Shown: positions 54,701-56,421, numbered from the stretch's first letter. The stretch: 64,000 nucleotides of DNA from an uncultured Clostridia bacterium (GCA_934274515.1 CAKQTC010000010.1:20827-84826); one strand, 5' to 3'. Notes: a model not told the origin generated them from the sequence alone. Numbers and translations: made by a program.

Positions 54701-56421
54701 GCCTTAACTTCAAAGTCGTACCGTGGTTAATCGCAGGCACGACCGCCCCCGTGGTACTCTTCCGTTCGACCGAACAGTACGGACCCGAAGACCTCATAAT
54801 GTTCCCGTTGTCTGTGATAACAGAATCGAGCGGAGAAAAGAACGCGGACATACTTGCAAAGAATTACTATAACGGAGCGAGCGCCTTGACGTCCTCGGTC
54901 TACAACGAAGAAACGAATTTGCAACCGAAGTTTGACGAATACTACGGATACCGTATTTACTACAAAGTAAACGGCGCAAATTATTACATTAACGTACTCG
55001 ACATCTACGGTGGCGGAACGTATAGGAACAACTATAACAAGTGGTACTTCGGAGAAGTAAGGTTCGGAGAAAGAGATCAGTACGCGAAGATGACTCTTGC
55101 GGGCAAGGGCGGACAAAAGGTAGAATGGGAATTCACGCAACTAAGCAACAGGCGTCAGATTTCCACCAACGTACCGTCGCTTGTGTCGGTAAGTAATACG
55201 AAATCGTATCAACTTCCCGAAAACCTTATCGTACGTTACGGCGGCGGCGCGATTACGCCGAGCAATATCTACATTCCGATAGAGTATTCGGACGCGGTAA
55301 GCACCAACGTGTCGAACACCGTGGCAAACGATATGACGTACGTTTATTACGAAGACGGAAACGGCGTTGTAAGAGAAGGCAGAACGAACGCGTCGGCTCC
55401 TACGGGAACGAGAGCGCCGAACGGAACGGGAGTTCTCACGACGAGCGTATATCTCGAAAGAAATAGCGGCGGAACGTATCTTAAAACGAACACGAACGTA
55501 AGCAGTACGAGCGTTGCGCAAAGCACGATTTACAAACTCGGAACGAAGACAGAAGGTAAAGACGACAACGCGGTAGACAAAGAACAGTACGCGATAAACG
55601 ACGATCAACTCGCGAAAGTAACGTGGTCGATAAAGGGTCGTTGCGCATATCCCGCGTCGATCGACAACATCGGAGGTAAGATTATAGTCGCGACCTACGG
55701 AGCAAAAGCACCGTTCTACTTTGAGAAATCGAAATATCAACAGATGAATAATTGGAAAGACTATCTAAAACTTTATCTTAACGAGAAGAGCGACTGGCAG
55801 ATTAACTCGAGAAACTTCAAACTCATAAGACCGGATAACTCGATGTCGGACGGCGAGACTCTGTATTCGTTCTCGAATACGGAAGTAAGCGCGGTACCCA
55901 GCAGTTACAGTTACAACAGAACGACCGACAAAATGTGGAACTTGAAGAATACGAGCGGAAACGTCTTTGAAAACTGGTTCAATGTTTCGGGTAGCGAAAG
56001 CGGAGAGAAGATACTTCTTAGAATAAAGAAAGACTCCGAATTCGACATCAAGTACCTGCCGCTTCTGACGGTTGCGTATGACTGGGACGTAGAATACTTT
56101 ATGAACAACCCGTGGTACGACAACCGCAACGACAAAGTCTTGGGAATACCTACGCCGAAAGCATTATTCTATCGTATATTCAAAGGAATATTCGGAGACG
56201 GTGGACACGTTCAAGGAACGGAATTCGCGTCGATAGTGCTGCCGTGGCAGAACGCATATCTTACGGACGAACTCGGCAGTATGATAAGCGTCGGCGAAGG
56301 CAACGGGTTCACCTACATCGATACGTCCAGTACGGCGAACAAGTACATCTTGTGCCTTGACGGCGTAAACGTCGGCGGATACGTAATGAACCTCAAAGTT
56401 CATATCAACATCGTCGCATAA
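18727..56421 (+). CDS. Giant modular surface lipoprotein, 12,564 residues
   Basis: A single open frame of 37,695 bases, about 1.4 MDa. The start at 18727 is chosen because GGAGAT lies 5 bases before it, a lipoprotein signal follows at once, and the earlier ATG at 18640 is inside the promoter. Residues 1-27 are the signal peptide with lipobox IVAC and lipidated Cys27, then a Pro/Asp/Glu linker. Residues about 60-4490 and 6770-8325 hold at least fifteen divergent modules with the signature IYxxxxxxYVDLSxLxIxxIxL. Residues about 4500-6750 are helical and rich in Ala, Tyr, Lys and Glu. A carboxypeptidase-regulatory-like domain lies at about 8352-8403, hydrophobic islands near 8165-8225 and 9018-9112, and an Ig-like beta tail with DPY/DPF motifs from about 9125 to the end. 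Cysteine is rare. There is no LPXTG or C-terminal membrane anchor. No enzyme motif was recognised. It should be tethered to the outer face of the membrane; function unknown. Confidence 0.9.
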   Translation: MSSKTSKLLKIFMILVCVVLALSIVACSKRDPQPDGPVDPGNQEDPSLTPSETMSKADAFARIKKSMTFLDQSLYDDPEWLCIDTFIEFDFHAYEKEGAVYTKKAKKIAEYSLRIKANISLKDNSQSVVLLELSNVFSNQLYVGVYYYGSTTYLVFGQNSKYYAEEINITTVGQKLVSLLKMGTKDETDIVEFIGNALQSNIDIEAVKKFTSLIWMLLFEEDYIADYSTESYTYKALDENGREQTYTVPKYQYIHEYIKADWILGMLKSGKIQIGNFLDLTISWEGFGLPNLDHVLQDTIGFGLEDIIKKNWPSLRFSLDAITEMKEVILPGDKSKGYEYVFNGFGITIDALDGEFDVSLKTTPFLMEVCNEKRSAISLAGKNFGDAGKGTTYTKGSFTNLEANLQLAVNNSSEVDEVLTVKGLAGNIIKLGGIGDIPIVVGGGASYVFDLGVAASINLFDNSQNYAKARLGYNGREVFAVYLVPDLGNTIVGKEAKVLNTLFFDFHNLKSGGTEFLPNTKLSKIDLTKSLSGLIGEEIMKYIDPYRGDTSASRNPTASNASSVVITEPTGMDVMKLIELLISEKKEPDADGRYKYLRLPKKGKSTKLEISLDNYAINTIAAMFVGGMTLVEEDDGSLHYENGIGIKRVSVGLDFANPLSSIRVAADVTDDVTLKVGIGSDKEGGGYNTGISYFKMPEFDFSAVGLNKYLKAESKEEAEKLRNEYKELSTTLSYAATVAGNFAIGSEENTSLNLDSIMKYLTENYLSKMGINLGQLLASAKVQSASELRIGYEIQVAASLVDLSSVKAVIDLYFLDKNGNKFEQFGGYPFLELYYVGGTTDTLYINTEVSPDADKNLTQQLHTVLGFTEIIFGNVPRLSVTDTGIAKMLNGKGLDITKILALLGVVGYEKENPSSAAKAIYITKDLLRNADDDSGVEVKPKDNSMLDLIGGMINSVTVKDGALGVIVNRNVFGVVMGLAGLAIKDGLPEVNGSLYVHIGTEFDKDGNGNKIFTDEGGKIYTATATGDKVKDKDGNEYEISSLKLKEKLKDRAFARAHVGIVDYADVEKEFFYLDLTLIDTVNIAKTDVPSFKGPLTTAATEYTSIADWSKNLEVSVNVELMFEVSASEPTTEWDKVNDVLAQLLPSETLANYSALLKTVVVRFYNDYFSNISSNNKKGLNIGIAIKGTIDISDIFASELSVVMFDAAEPDGSGYTASDGLQYKVIVGIYLKDNKAYVDLGYFGMDLLALNDVRNTYKGIRAAQFDALWTETYIEDKTSGKTLFVYAEEGAFMDEAYRQTMLTHFLNNQYSQYKGNVVSTSGKGYYETEFPISDYKYFVWNERILQAQEEDKDDYSKLYYGDLKQHYNVYVYVKNDIEKVFRTDSGDNTPKLNPGFVRYEVKPNGEIHVYDGRTETSFVTISPVIRDGKSVTLNIVEVENRLRTNSYGESDFDYKLFLSQMKSEAYSGYTDYINRYVTYWNATRKATPSVEATMNAAYISIVAKKKQYYSVAYVNSTDFTTAKSNLSATIVSDMRKLGGYESMTAAQIRATEEYQARYEKAEAQLVQKYVDSKAEAAGINKADNGNMIAYTMLSLLNGKDMANFGVYSETKALNAALKAESEKLAPSNAASIVGPESGNQKSYLTDAGAIALQFVWNKGKLTFELTQEVINAVITGLGYPELGEIININYLGLGIDLNHGVMLEVMVKLGDVYSILLKINKLEASVDPSERDRYAVNVDKFGDVGMPTGIPDSVYVEASVGITLQNVVNNLAAAENKDVTDYDLTDLLNRFLSNSAFKSSELDAFYNEIAERNPDKKDTPEGIVDIKRIAWQQLYDNYRLGETEDQKARRAEMDKVYEATWSDIEKKQKKDDQEYLGITKGSARHYALSWDKLVSGSVKINLNELGVKVIAQLFENINATLFVDAEALVNFNNIYSSTLKVTIKRWLGEKGKDYEVDDENKIVKELTNNEKRRKAETVLTFYYDGSVNTSYSEFRGAIYIDTDIFGIGQVKLEDITVIWTEVFKYFGTDQFGSETIKSVYKFFGLDENGQNPQNAPYRASNASYGASNAAYGEETGKVFNAVQNAAGDTVVYLTGEGVTAKTYLDVMFYKGELGIGVAKSAVLNVLKQLAGIDLTDQLEDKIDFNAAIMLNFSDNLGVDVTVNFANDKGGKSAIKIGAGEISLNLNKVPERPDESRFVDIEKLANIGAAIGGYASFELGKMGETLNYDYLFKLLYGAIFDDRDPGIGLRVGIEESDIFAQTNYLEIRANANMMTMSKFDGIELYLTLTSKKNHDIYEELGKEGGWRAIMDEYLDKATTYERRWTLLKNYALSKNDNAGDSSKTEAENLLAGGGKFFFNLMEKIEDEMENLYGAILPEEKYTKFWNELYGRCGDYYMGNVLSLFVTLNQGDESLGQSPIYGKIYLNLAFLGVEPIVLDDVSAFVVAIGKSFGIDYSKLFNKNNKNDETDKPSNAPVALANGATSAMNVLGSFVIGIDTRENKDFIAAEITSAAIYSILAAFGVKDIEQYFGEDPSGGTDNPYYPAYSPNLKVSLFGYNEVDKKYDLLGVQLDLKNMLNLKIAVETPTIDIARGNKRFVIREYAKNEETNKYEEYYTTIDQQWDTTLKLSVDGGLSLGAKDREDNEGKDPKINLGDLLRVFLGDKFNVDVVIDTTQSIWADLHFYIDAKVNVMSIWSLISKDEETGKAPYELLTIPEIIGAAGAEAYIEIVSREKQLDANGNPVKDADGNEIIKGEKVLIGIYLIKERNDNGDEYLSLYVDLGSLNISPISITNLTATGSDIWKSLSKLFGKTEEETAQMKAKNVHDAQLDIFAMYTAMKASEVANGANGANNRYSSISEMSDKSKKLQSTIYGENGDFETLAKRINAGEKPIENAATKASNADGQIMDDFISVVVGNEYGVTVTAVAAVLIKMLDEAFNDEKSISRRAFTALIEKRIADEIEAEKKVLSNISKNMDNLLASLGREDVIVSKSESWAALTAENGNILPAAQKATTKTLYDGIVAKATKDGFSTATTRDEQVLQSIAWDAYYWTINGVSYDDAVKVYPNRAQNSGDGKKYDITLDKFNEYTSLGIKSGDTTLGGLIGGLTDRLKDALTENERVVLTAVEYTEYYYEAAAFDNYVRYLEDMLYVLNRVYDEAKAKNTHPGTNKELYNKQIAYDILTSDNGSRNYTLPAINGGSQTRDFHLDAEDYTLFIGWYDAYLKGYETAGETDAKAKTWQDVVNRYQAAYASVVNTINTVNASAYNLFYGAGVTLDEGVLPFSTARAAGITWYANLKVPVKYSGFDARFSLTFKTYAWEYLVESGWVEKVHETRFISAEMAKITSANKGKDQEAYKNYAWPKYYSDVKTLTEKGEGFGYVLARNCTYVLEEAKQGAEVKYRKDFSDADKDAAGRTTWRLVKLEDDLLNTMDELFVSSRSDVPSVIVDTAGGVGTVQVGLLHANNLVSVHVWLGNLEMGLAFVGAGLYLDEYDLNKSVFIAKKNEGYWQQEERQQLVADYIHELPDGHFAPFDKDFKYVYAKLSLDFDLDADQTSFNLQKLIDVVMADLGINIEIAGNAIGLNLILETLQVISKKFRLEVEARVNLFDLFKGELGTTDLALTLYALEGGGDRKILQIALGSYIDSEDGKAKNFVYVDFSRFNIQRLIIRDAIEYVRDLFGGKAANAFAPYDFDYVGSVPELLGAAMMYGVMKSADEDGVVASNASASGENEKIDIKLSKAGLSTTVASGAIYALLNFFGLPQIEKYVSKAVDLTLGVDIFAVDDDLIGKDFTDADRDLIRLSIALNSLGKDGTTADSTGVRLDFGIHKAEVSLDQRKFVLGADSAANLESKLDLPKNDKGEKLYAEIAEELPNLVLTTTIEVQVKAEEVSRQDFNKAPIKNILDTLTKEGNLSSIIGQIFFEIYDDHDMTLAIDVAADVDLGDGSDKNYLDHIIKGSIVRIQVRAWHTNTSTSEGDVEELKKKVWATLTYYEGALYVDLSALNIQKIKLDDAAGLVFGKGEKAKNAWTEVGEMWKAASTLTTRTNLEATIYGDSDGIYLMIEKAAISSLIGVLGFGSLEVVTDALAELYVEAIKVGGDAISLGLGVNIAIDSKGTIFIDGGESGIKDPNRGNSDIDATFVVHAGVRGIYIGFHNLEDWSPVNSTEYNEVREINVIKLGTQAYLELGNEKGTYELKALIETLLKKLDVNLNLNKELQGIIELLDANDVKFEIAVDLDLGIGTIINDILSGTKSFGDVLPDDIMTLIKALQAKITLNIVREGKANSKIVLALIRGDAYLDLSGLNKTLGKGKIENAIELIGSLIGGEAKKGSYVAEQASNATQALAGLVNALAKAKNGSPAVSDAELNAQYLHFALSGVEGLTVTVIYGAVKSVVRYLLGSESLAEVIDMISLVSNPSASANLGYDVELGLRLIVPSTVFNDNDFNKMNALMEDGKNFFGYGKERVEAFTDEKPFLDPNKDGQGYNYVINANGLTVNKFARAIAEKTLLYKKYTISDTEKANKVNELIRTTFLANGTSVEKLLANYAARYEFYDENACKVALYDYLLIEAYENGKDFETYFGGSTSEDKTVAGKVLKDYLYGNEESGIPKAYGEFEAFMKNVYDVEKDVDQAAYDFVTAYLKGLIVSRDAWLVLIGAEIETVGDGLIIHSKKYDDLYDELLVEAWEEKLTRVDNAIKANESFETEQNKTAFAEAWREKAYMIYSESYAKTTAGERDYRAVAYEELTELLETSATIELSGMRNDDKNTYKSKLWDNAMIYTYCDPSAVAILKGVDEINTEGSDKETAFRKARELMHSITSGIEAYALEALTGSNANGKDMLTGEEEISLAYDLIYDFKSAVAGVKEYFGGNVGDSTRKLLAAIGKSLYEKGYKLAGAGSGGAMSNEDYAKLYEEAYALNKELFAQFIAGETAYTNYMHKSFSEKAWDALIGGLNFEIENTDDFLKAAEAYISGDSVSGTLYESLVRANKKTLMYILENIHYDYWKAKQSIAAQGGSGIDETLFDAFGKTTVAMYATDGMISALTNMISDSFSKEYVYAMALAFLAARKAAPTLAPAFETDGLGVVEPILAGSDDKTFIYAAAYGALAKVATGNASDETKAAAALAKKYYDAFTSSKEFYSDETARLRVDEFAEIAARLYVGATATVKGELELAAYYYGQRSDRITIAGTDMNAEEMKALETLKKANGEGSPERDLKDAAYRRVLRSSSTAEMYEEYLAVRSNFIFEVIYKNSKENREALKSIILVSADADVNNMASAVIGEGTAFTAENIDIYYEIYNEEYSKELGKFIEEVYKESIEKSKDTNESKKSVSPILEKALETLVYKVLYNKLTVKEQAATLIALYREAETLSADINDAQYALIKEFYKEFGEAVSAFATESGNLKDVAEELLKGEGYSNNALLGELTSKEIIDYYNKLIAGLGANLDAKVVEKDKPLVAGTANDKVAGKMYETIKTFLDDDKAFRNNKNETTYKAETVDNQPKQDDLGYDKINKIQKVRDYFIVTHTLSIDNSISFPMYSGTSSIWRMLGIGEMPFRNPIENKNRATKMVLSDGTVVPAAWTTSGGDAQCWIETAYSQEDEFSIEYEYKSEGPDSPDEDEAEAMEAARDEALNAYIKSEAYKAKVAALVAATKAAFRKDVNDLIKFTGMMLGTEPMTTDPSVSIPKFDVVGGASDRTFINLVNAANTAEKLYAYANSAINAMNLWMEEVEEIGESTVDFATFKISALKHFYSYLKPVDNREYYKHYAQTGALGKVLDALKAENNFVPANGSELERLATVRDKIHGYLGELKLNETTEAVSGEKSRELVYKYYVELKTKASAWISYEDVKTTAGRTLAAILTDMAEQVRLLSFEYYAYTVYRLFDRMTDEGKTYSGGKKLKKTEEWYEGISKMKETDQAAVKAIFDKVLYNVTLYTCMDESTTAEKDKETVIEMPFSSSTMYMTKEEMAIFAEILFNMTKEKAKQYYPFDYTLEAYKSFYGATATERETYLARNAEKTIKYVAKIIEEYGADTIGSMAALRSATISAYNKIASEINKLTDGEKYSFVKMFVDAQSKATKAGLTGAEMQISVMCDIISTVYGGRNVSVVYPPNNPGSEMRIAVGTAWTNLKGFMLNGESGATIGGKIRTWYEILFGRENDAGYLRDKDIAFANAYAFNVDVADFKGNNSPYDVLKNRIFVDFKAMYLEVMFPDASAEGIESIQDLLARIDGKSYNATYTDFVKLAKTFVETYDGAVVALETTGKYQAEDIDAYAKIIALRETLCLVYSATSFDFTVYGACTRYALEKLFIEYAANLTEKTLDATDGYKTKYNYGGAKDTTFFDDYLIDVAGRTGNVTTVFDGLKAMSGATKAYGDKLASYVKALFTQTDALKMLYRDLVEVLAPGETSFDIVGYAQNNGYKAASAMVALITAKDYGVSGLTEKLKSVFRTYTAKTDISTYLIYKYDRLASYLAADYDNLYDLLSASSEVSDNKIIKPDADPESELNKKFENARKDSASAVEKAIMLTKIVATIGMSFDDIKDDEARELYIKAYKVLRMTENASEYLRQEEWTSYFGGVSRATLADEFDVLYDAIMKNSTDATFYESITDDKKALINAAREKLAVSANDKEKSKAMFVLVNAIPEGHELNGATANAMVKTAREKFVRLNINDANLFDSLSDNAWRKQYGGLEATYATVTPALELKTLLDSINENPDDESSIKKLLDNLKFTETAKYLDSYIYQLDYDVKAEASEFAQQRELVERAFVKAYNAAANTRYDVVEIDLGLGVEIGKTYVGAEIDPDNYREDVLPFEEQTKFINYDEMQLYFEFGGFFSFGFGAGNADIAQIVNLILGGFNISEIYIEFLKTHIMLGTLNAKIALDVAKALSKDEAQIKQALAAEITLKYALIDNDERGETTRFEQQIISITVYDGSIYLSAEIFDMKLKLRLDFDAMSYLLKLLGIIKETADETPSTATPHLSDINAAISSALNGWSKQTAKEKNTPIGQLANAAASSSGKDVLEALVRIGSDEASLILTVDILLEAFNLLLNDNEATDMLNDIILMIFTSGSAKVEYGKDFGINLNLSKNRTISGDKNTSDNLSYDINLGLFNDTVFYMNSVDKHEDKKDYFSDFTTEIRTRSENGEFDTYFVMGLDLIGMLNGIGAGTGKIDVGSLVTDIIGDRLQMGVTLEMDSEILRTAIDWSKLFSAMGTLSVEPIFLLRVLNSTRGAIRFDINIDLDISKVNFDVSLRAYNNGVNIFNVYELSGTLNTDDTPAFAPKFYCDMGEPRPDWSAEDNNKLANEKYVITAQSLYDFLKINLMEVILDLTGADHDEIIVDRADNAPAFGNDSAVEFKDIDFGKVLQSVTFGQGTLGIRLSEAILNTLIKLINANWEFDDMGNVRLDIDFMRNTVGITVPLDAAVRDADGNILSDSKLKYGIELSNISLHIGEAVDFISVTGKETYSAFKDYKEITKFVWVSEVNSSLGLHNDDENTMVDLTDLTMRFIDGLGIKLQNGESLLDVSLDFVLRTYIDFSDVTNLGFELLINRRGRTLIGITFIGAEREGDVYINLEGLGLPKFYMTGVDLGGKIVEILKKLEDSTSKDEQEKPSNADGSISGGISSGDKTAIEYPDITQAGISANLLLALIDENKFNVAMTGALLLNLLGTLPKIKDISAMIPTFANLQLGYEKDKLSGIKFVYDEGQHFFIDYNFEKSYSYLVPKRDLLDKANKDYDDARSHMVSDADKKDFVNIDNLKNVNLGLTVDMTLVTVNPDGQKSDVVKQLEALLEKLFGMKTGSIDLQFQDAYASITIAAEIIADLTDINNSKLKLEVLYNGETLIGIYYLNKKVYLDMSELGLFQAAVNGIDLAGALNYFLGGKLPIDLDEDKGLDVKGLVTSLIGIRAGEETGTTDKTATSITEKKIETAIAELKKNYETRYKAGEFKDITATEKEAIKNEIKDALKQINADNKNLLSQSEYNKVYDEIIKSIGFRQTGSKINVEQDRKQTAIIAVSLFNDRIEIAPTTKALGNLLGVDMPAFSGISVSMNLDAGITNIALNVNMDGNNRFSLSLPEEGGIRLGFNLTDVEINSKIGTIDTAGFGGLNGLFVGASGINVDVETLIGSLLDTLDVNNLQLNLEKRTDYWDRRDLYSFYPYVNASGPTYYADDISGYDGQDAHAFTVLFKVIKIARMIYELGKAIKALVEMLTNWVSSLWNIIKLVKSLYNLYQQLKDLVGEVTLPHEHFPKLYRNTFSRGRLAINRTANNVLGLALTVPSGKSTAVKAYIEDATLLLDISLDFTIDLLGIIKLDMSTIIDKALGFISGPMGNDGGFETTDAVPLKMLAICPEWIMTLIDDKSVENTSGYYGRIYGRLTDQYDQPVKDATVTYVTDSAEYVVKSDKDGYYYFVEIPMTKHINPMNNPYLLSKVKEEMRKAHGTEAPEMGKAWYEGVEYIYHDGYYYVNSDRGTLSFYAEGYASPANETGLFIQPAQTRRALVFNQERTMYRTSGINSSLIKMRGFASRSTLTNGTSAGTFGGADNSDAYLAAINKNDDLIGGVTVKYNGGLKSGTTNMIIEDETYGMFNMSYEVYPDLRALGGGRQFFDVTLGGYKWTGAAVARRINVNADGSTNGYSQVKYLQDADAIDEWIANVAALAADPGTESKKTYNVEIYFLMEYEARNTVTFVGSLCEYVEATGFYVGNPIIGEFYEFDSSTNGYNRTADEIFQANKKYFTKVIPLADDYTIWVAVADRGGSNWKTVGVHNYYELEPDNFSTSVDKENGTFSITTNALAKNKDYKLKIRSKKYQNIDLRMAGTEKYVSYTDGKSRTKATTFEYLEGSNEYINAQFFLERRAAHWSDTYVSEDASLLEGMRIRIGTDVLDKDYVSTHSDSDTYTYPELEYQTGGEIIYNSYSYVEVWLNSGKFNKIIMMVNNLLWGLDGTMEVNPDASLTPKDISIANRTGKGDFDASQYKEQDLAKNGEDYYIDRFINLYRGQYNEDDFKVGDKIYQSEGAYLQAIISANQKTGSGLIHYLMMMVLIDMAGLGKFSYDFTWLFNIFGKGYDEAYIGLIDLIAFAVASPKSFEALPKLWILDIGGILSKIGTMIGDLLAMVSKTISGLLPLYTSYNMFETADLDQSPLNSTYYALDMKDETGNIIEKETGNIHEVFMGSNAKKEIVGTYTVQNNGEIITDAKLYRETVEHDRSVYAKVTLREGSENGAIDNIRLVLNGASYSKSAEYGGAGVESKNVDSDVTPDKSKEWNYDFPYYSGQNGKFFSKSSKQITESYYRLTDKKVESGIDTSLYVRVKGTDNYIPAGQAETDDLSQYEDFYYAKIEKTEKTNVSKSYTFRNDTGAIYEIKAYDVRTMMVIEKGKDVKFNGQYYGKNGMTTGYHSYISKFDTVADFMNDWIGSSNYNGYSTTDVYFVDELTGEKIVYYRYFVFDAYGDKYDMKDNGNSIKDDRYQEVDIDFNGLGLRNVITTDYSNARFYRYEYSEEEGYRAVGEEDGTGARLWTNPTKIIVYDPYDLTDFRAIGGTWSMQGASTGEVGRRNYDAKVTIKDILANRVNVRFNTGTSRGSNGVGIAWNLDAIKGFKPLNGEKCYLEGYIGNAVFAEIEIEVANASLEGADGATSTANTIKTELLKLAQRIKFDPYKESVENFIDKFYDVFMAEYSSTEKVNDNPLREKTYIYNDLVWTLDYTYTSYKDKDGNRIKSYDSLKDYDNAYITLKYRTYGKDSAGKDYKSNTAWNTLKINLLEVKNYTIDRVGANIEGEGVVGSGVVHADRDLIKARLLAIYPSLKDSEATTRANTYTGMIDINPLNNSNPYETMEKINSFDVLLARLTEEGNQETVEGWEIIPNSFEVERNRAGRTLADYDSLDTSEQNYTVSYKITDATGNVQTVKVWVHVQASGITGTIDGLETELYDAVTPYEQTGTGDKTNDVLNALNLKKETGIVYENTSGEDGAKGEKVSLGNNPTVEYVPLAVPSGDGYEIKPYIYVKGENGLSYAIPIKKSDDASLVDYTVGLGKNKRTGKASFVIDLEVGKQGFARTEMNRIVTNALLESAKTNSAYSSDRAKAKAYGVLYEQSDRITRNEMTAMYNEYRAKFPLVGETGAKAYVWEQVYESFASEASEKYSPVDALMLDVILLKQQLTWAALTYEGAKSKGYDIIYASGVVSTRKLTDLTLDAAVNKPLATTTERKAYAWDKWYDEYTRAVIGLPRTIDTRTVNKVAAVIVTETVPENITKLGNANVSFKGVVDKNGQAKFFSKSVTWLGEDKIIQTLRENVGIAGYIAYAELILKDNVFGSQIVRGIPVQLSIIKVDRIIYNTIGNELSERTSYRPEGEDEFVRLGVDPYDEKSIDITLGWYFTQTGSTSNNDAIMLQTSTEAGATQSVISYFNRVWELATYFDENGKEKVLWRYKNDSNNNGDFTDDGVGFDGKKNTEIEILVRSYGYSEDNSSNKWQTWVTFDLANVVNSKDGIILTEPTGEYRTYNFISDATVAAIEGDATFNGNKVTVSKESGKTYDYTISVDPYEVDLSGEGTFSVVYTRNASKPKNDPSRYSVLKGTIDLSVAEMQNFYNRSYVDTEIVFRTTYNNKQSVKVRIYNSTIRQFTEITGIEYYNGDKRVDFNKVVASAYDDLTSIMPNKAVVTMVVDQSVTEKVTLDVIWSNIDKYDYTGLTEAGKKPTALALIGNRTFGYRTDEVTLKIAKEIITSIDEKDGVKLGALPDAVTIDPYNSDKNATTNGMSMDAIKARYTEVLITSDVSYDGEVLQAGRQRKVSVKIDDSNIDYDDYNASGFAEATHEIYFNVGNTVTYGVNGQNGFEVRTSYPVSATLLSRKIISVVFKERTVVDGKEVIGDETELSGDIYKEVYLGDFTAEDSPYAVYAQYGSANKPVRLTDGIVIDALSKQNVEYTPGGGEYNVKAYIGEGSLRQEFNVLVRIEKAMLLGLVNTDENGISSAGTYKGNDMLVYERNVGLNMYELKNLVIEPFIGFVNKGEFAANSLVDYNGRKDYAAYGLPSTIEVLLDRKDGMETTVLNVEWDYSAVLNAMSINGGEYDEKETNTIVLAKVYKDVDANGKPVNVQAARVSVSVTNRAVKRYEVSYDMQGAKGTYAAIDDLVYTKFNGGATSTYELLLDPYNLKNAMFESNNRINATSTTYSESLTDENGNANTSFTYFRYAKAICEGDYEITYTLTNDNYKIYDARTGYSTVTSNLYTGRSVKVNLTVGADIADSEAARKGAKDAYGLKVAPKTNGRDYVPSSTSEKVFRDSIDVRILDMTYEAGKGLDKDAYYIDVYGIIDSFDKTVNYEETVSGKTIIGRDNSKYAWSDSYTGTISNIVSHTFDTISYDGTDANVNRYSIDTVKGNGAGGVAVTLRKAAGSGAGRQIGYGGGVGRLIVTFGSASEQAAGGVQTFDVPVVYVERTVENVLFVTSAATGSTAPFYNATTNTFEFDPFVKYVNNPDGFNQNETAGYEQGYIKNGQYAATIRFKETAIDKALNMTLRTSSYDLSEQVSTQYVGLTFSDSSITIKTNGGTFDVYGIIANSGKDSELSRQRIPYKAKFKSRIAGVNSLVPHGTTENGEVIYYHTFAEAEEAGTNYEIVNGFTANLFIDGVLTNKTVTLDNGGTINVRCLDKSKLEQALKVYDYIGQFNIDKEISKGVFKNKSGQVYYVYGRGTTTPIRFVYGKNATDYIGEVVVNGRKNKVTFVLTSDEISGEVDGELFNNGVQMIFNMDAAYGINYRGTGVKFIMKIPGFAAGRNEQQEIVVKVSTKEQYIPFAIPTMKYGFNGKSANASEYKINLNNPVIEGVTLDIYGYAWLVYFQSIIDAKSGGNHQYARVGSKIYLRDTTWGSNANVAYGRMNMVSYDTVTGRFTIESPYYFIEDGGIKMPDYVTIYAGSKATKDKFGGALEHFGGKPSDEYVAYGSFSEWFTEWMNDAGETGGKQLDKYYNYYRGAKEPENEKFLVAIWSGGSENKITVNFNDEERATTFKMSIDDQAVSLNFKVVPWLIAGTTAPVVLFRSTEQYGPEDLIMFPLSVITESSGEKNADILAKNYYNGASALTSSVYNEETNLQPKFDEYYGYRIYYKVNGANYYINVLDIYGGGTYRNNYNKWYFGEVRFGERDQYAKMTLAGKGGQKVEWEFTQLSNRRQISTNVPSLVSVSNTKSYQLPENLIVRYGGGAITPSNIYIPIEYSDAVSTNVSNTVANDMTYVYYEDGNGVVREGRTNASAPTGTRAPNGTGVLTTSVYLERNSGGTYLKTNTNVSSTSVAQSTIYKLGTKTEGKDDNAVDKEQYAINDDQLAKVTWSIKGRCAYPASIDNIGGKIIVATYGAKAPFYFEKSKYQQMNNWKDYLKLYLNEKSDWQINSRNFKLIRPDNSMSDGETLYSFSNTEVSAVPSSYSYNRTTDKMWNLKNTSGNVFENWFNVSGSESGEKILLRIKKDSEFDIKYLPLLTVAYDWDVEYFMNNPWYDNRNDKVLGIPTPKALFYRIFKGIFGDGGHVQGTEFASIVLPWQNAYLTDELGSMISVGEGNGFTYIDTSSTANKYILCLDGVNVGGYVMNLKVHINIVA
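18900..43650 (+). repeat. Protein-level repeat modules of the giant lipoprotein
   Basis: Signature segments start near residues 139, 470, 829, 1055, 1222, 1990, 2417, 2755, 3629, 3980, 4280, 6912, 7539, 7825 and 8271. Clear examples are GALYVDLSALNIQKIKLDDA (about 3985), GDAYLDLSGLN (about 4285) and KKVYLDMSELGLF (about 7831). Most copies continue with an amphipathic helix ending LFG, a flexible linker often containing SNA or ASNA, a second helix such as SGAIYALLNFFG, and further amphipathic strands. Copies are too divergent to be recent duplications at DNA level. Confidence 0.75.
32230..38980 (+). other. Helical Ala/Tyr/Lys/Glu-rich block within the giant lipoprotein
   Basis: Residues about 4500-6750 lack the beta signature and read as long helices with aromatic residues at near-regular spacing, for example FAEAWREKAYMIYSESYAK and EEAYALNKELFAQF. 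The block sits exactly between the eleventh and twelfth beta modules. Shorter segments of the same composition occur at about 1440-1640, 2815-3270 and 10035-10208. It may be a rod or a helical-bundle array. Confidence 0.65.
43780..43935 (+). other. Carboxypeptidase-regulatory-like beta domain within the giant lipoprotein
   Basis: Residues about 8352-8403 read GRIYGRLTDQYDQPVKDATV, then a strand, SDKDGYYYFVEIP. This is the pattern of the CarboxypepD_reg/transthyretin-like fold (GxVxDxxGxPVxxAxV...TDxxGxYxF). It marks the switch from the repeated modules to the C-terminal Ig-like half. Confidence 0.7.
47240..53080 (+). repeat. DPY/DPF-motif Ig-like repeats in the C-terminal part of the giant lipoprotein
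   Basis: The motif (V/I/L/F)-(D/E)-P-(Y/F) recurs near bases 47254, 47638, 49747, 50284, 50893, 51661, 52108 and 53059, in similar context: it follows a beta strand and precedes a loop or strand, as in VDPYEVDLSGEG and LDPYNLKNAMF. The surrounding sequence has alternating hydrophobic strands typical of Ig-like or cadherin-like domains. Spacing varies from about 380 to 2,100 bases. Confidence 0.6.

Noticed and set aside
18900..56421. Possibility that the giant frame is a polyketide/peptide synthase or a type I-secreted or LPXTG adhesin
   Set aside because: No carrier-protein, condensation or ketosynthase motifs, no GGxGxDxxx calcium repeats, and no LPXTG or C-terminal membrane anchor are seen; a lipobox is present instead.
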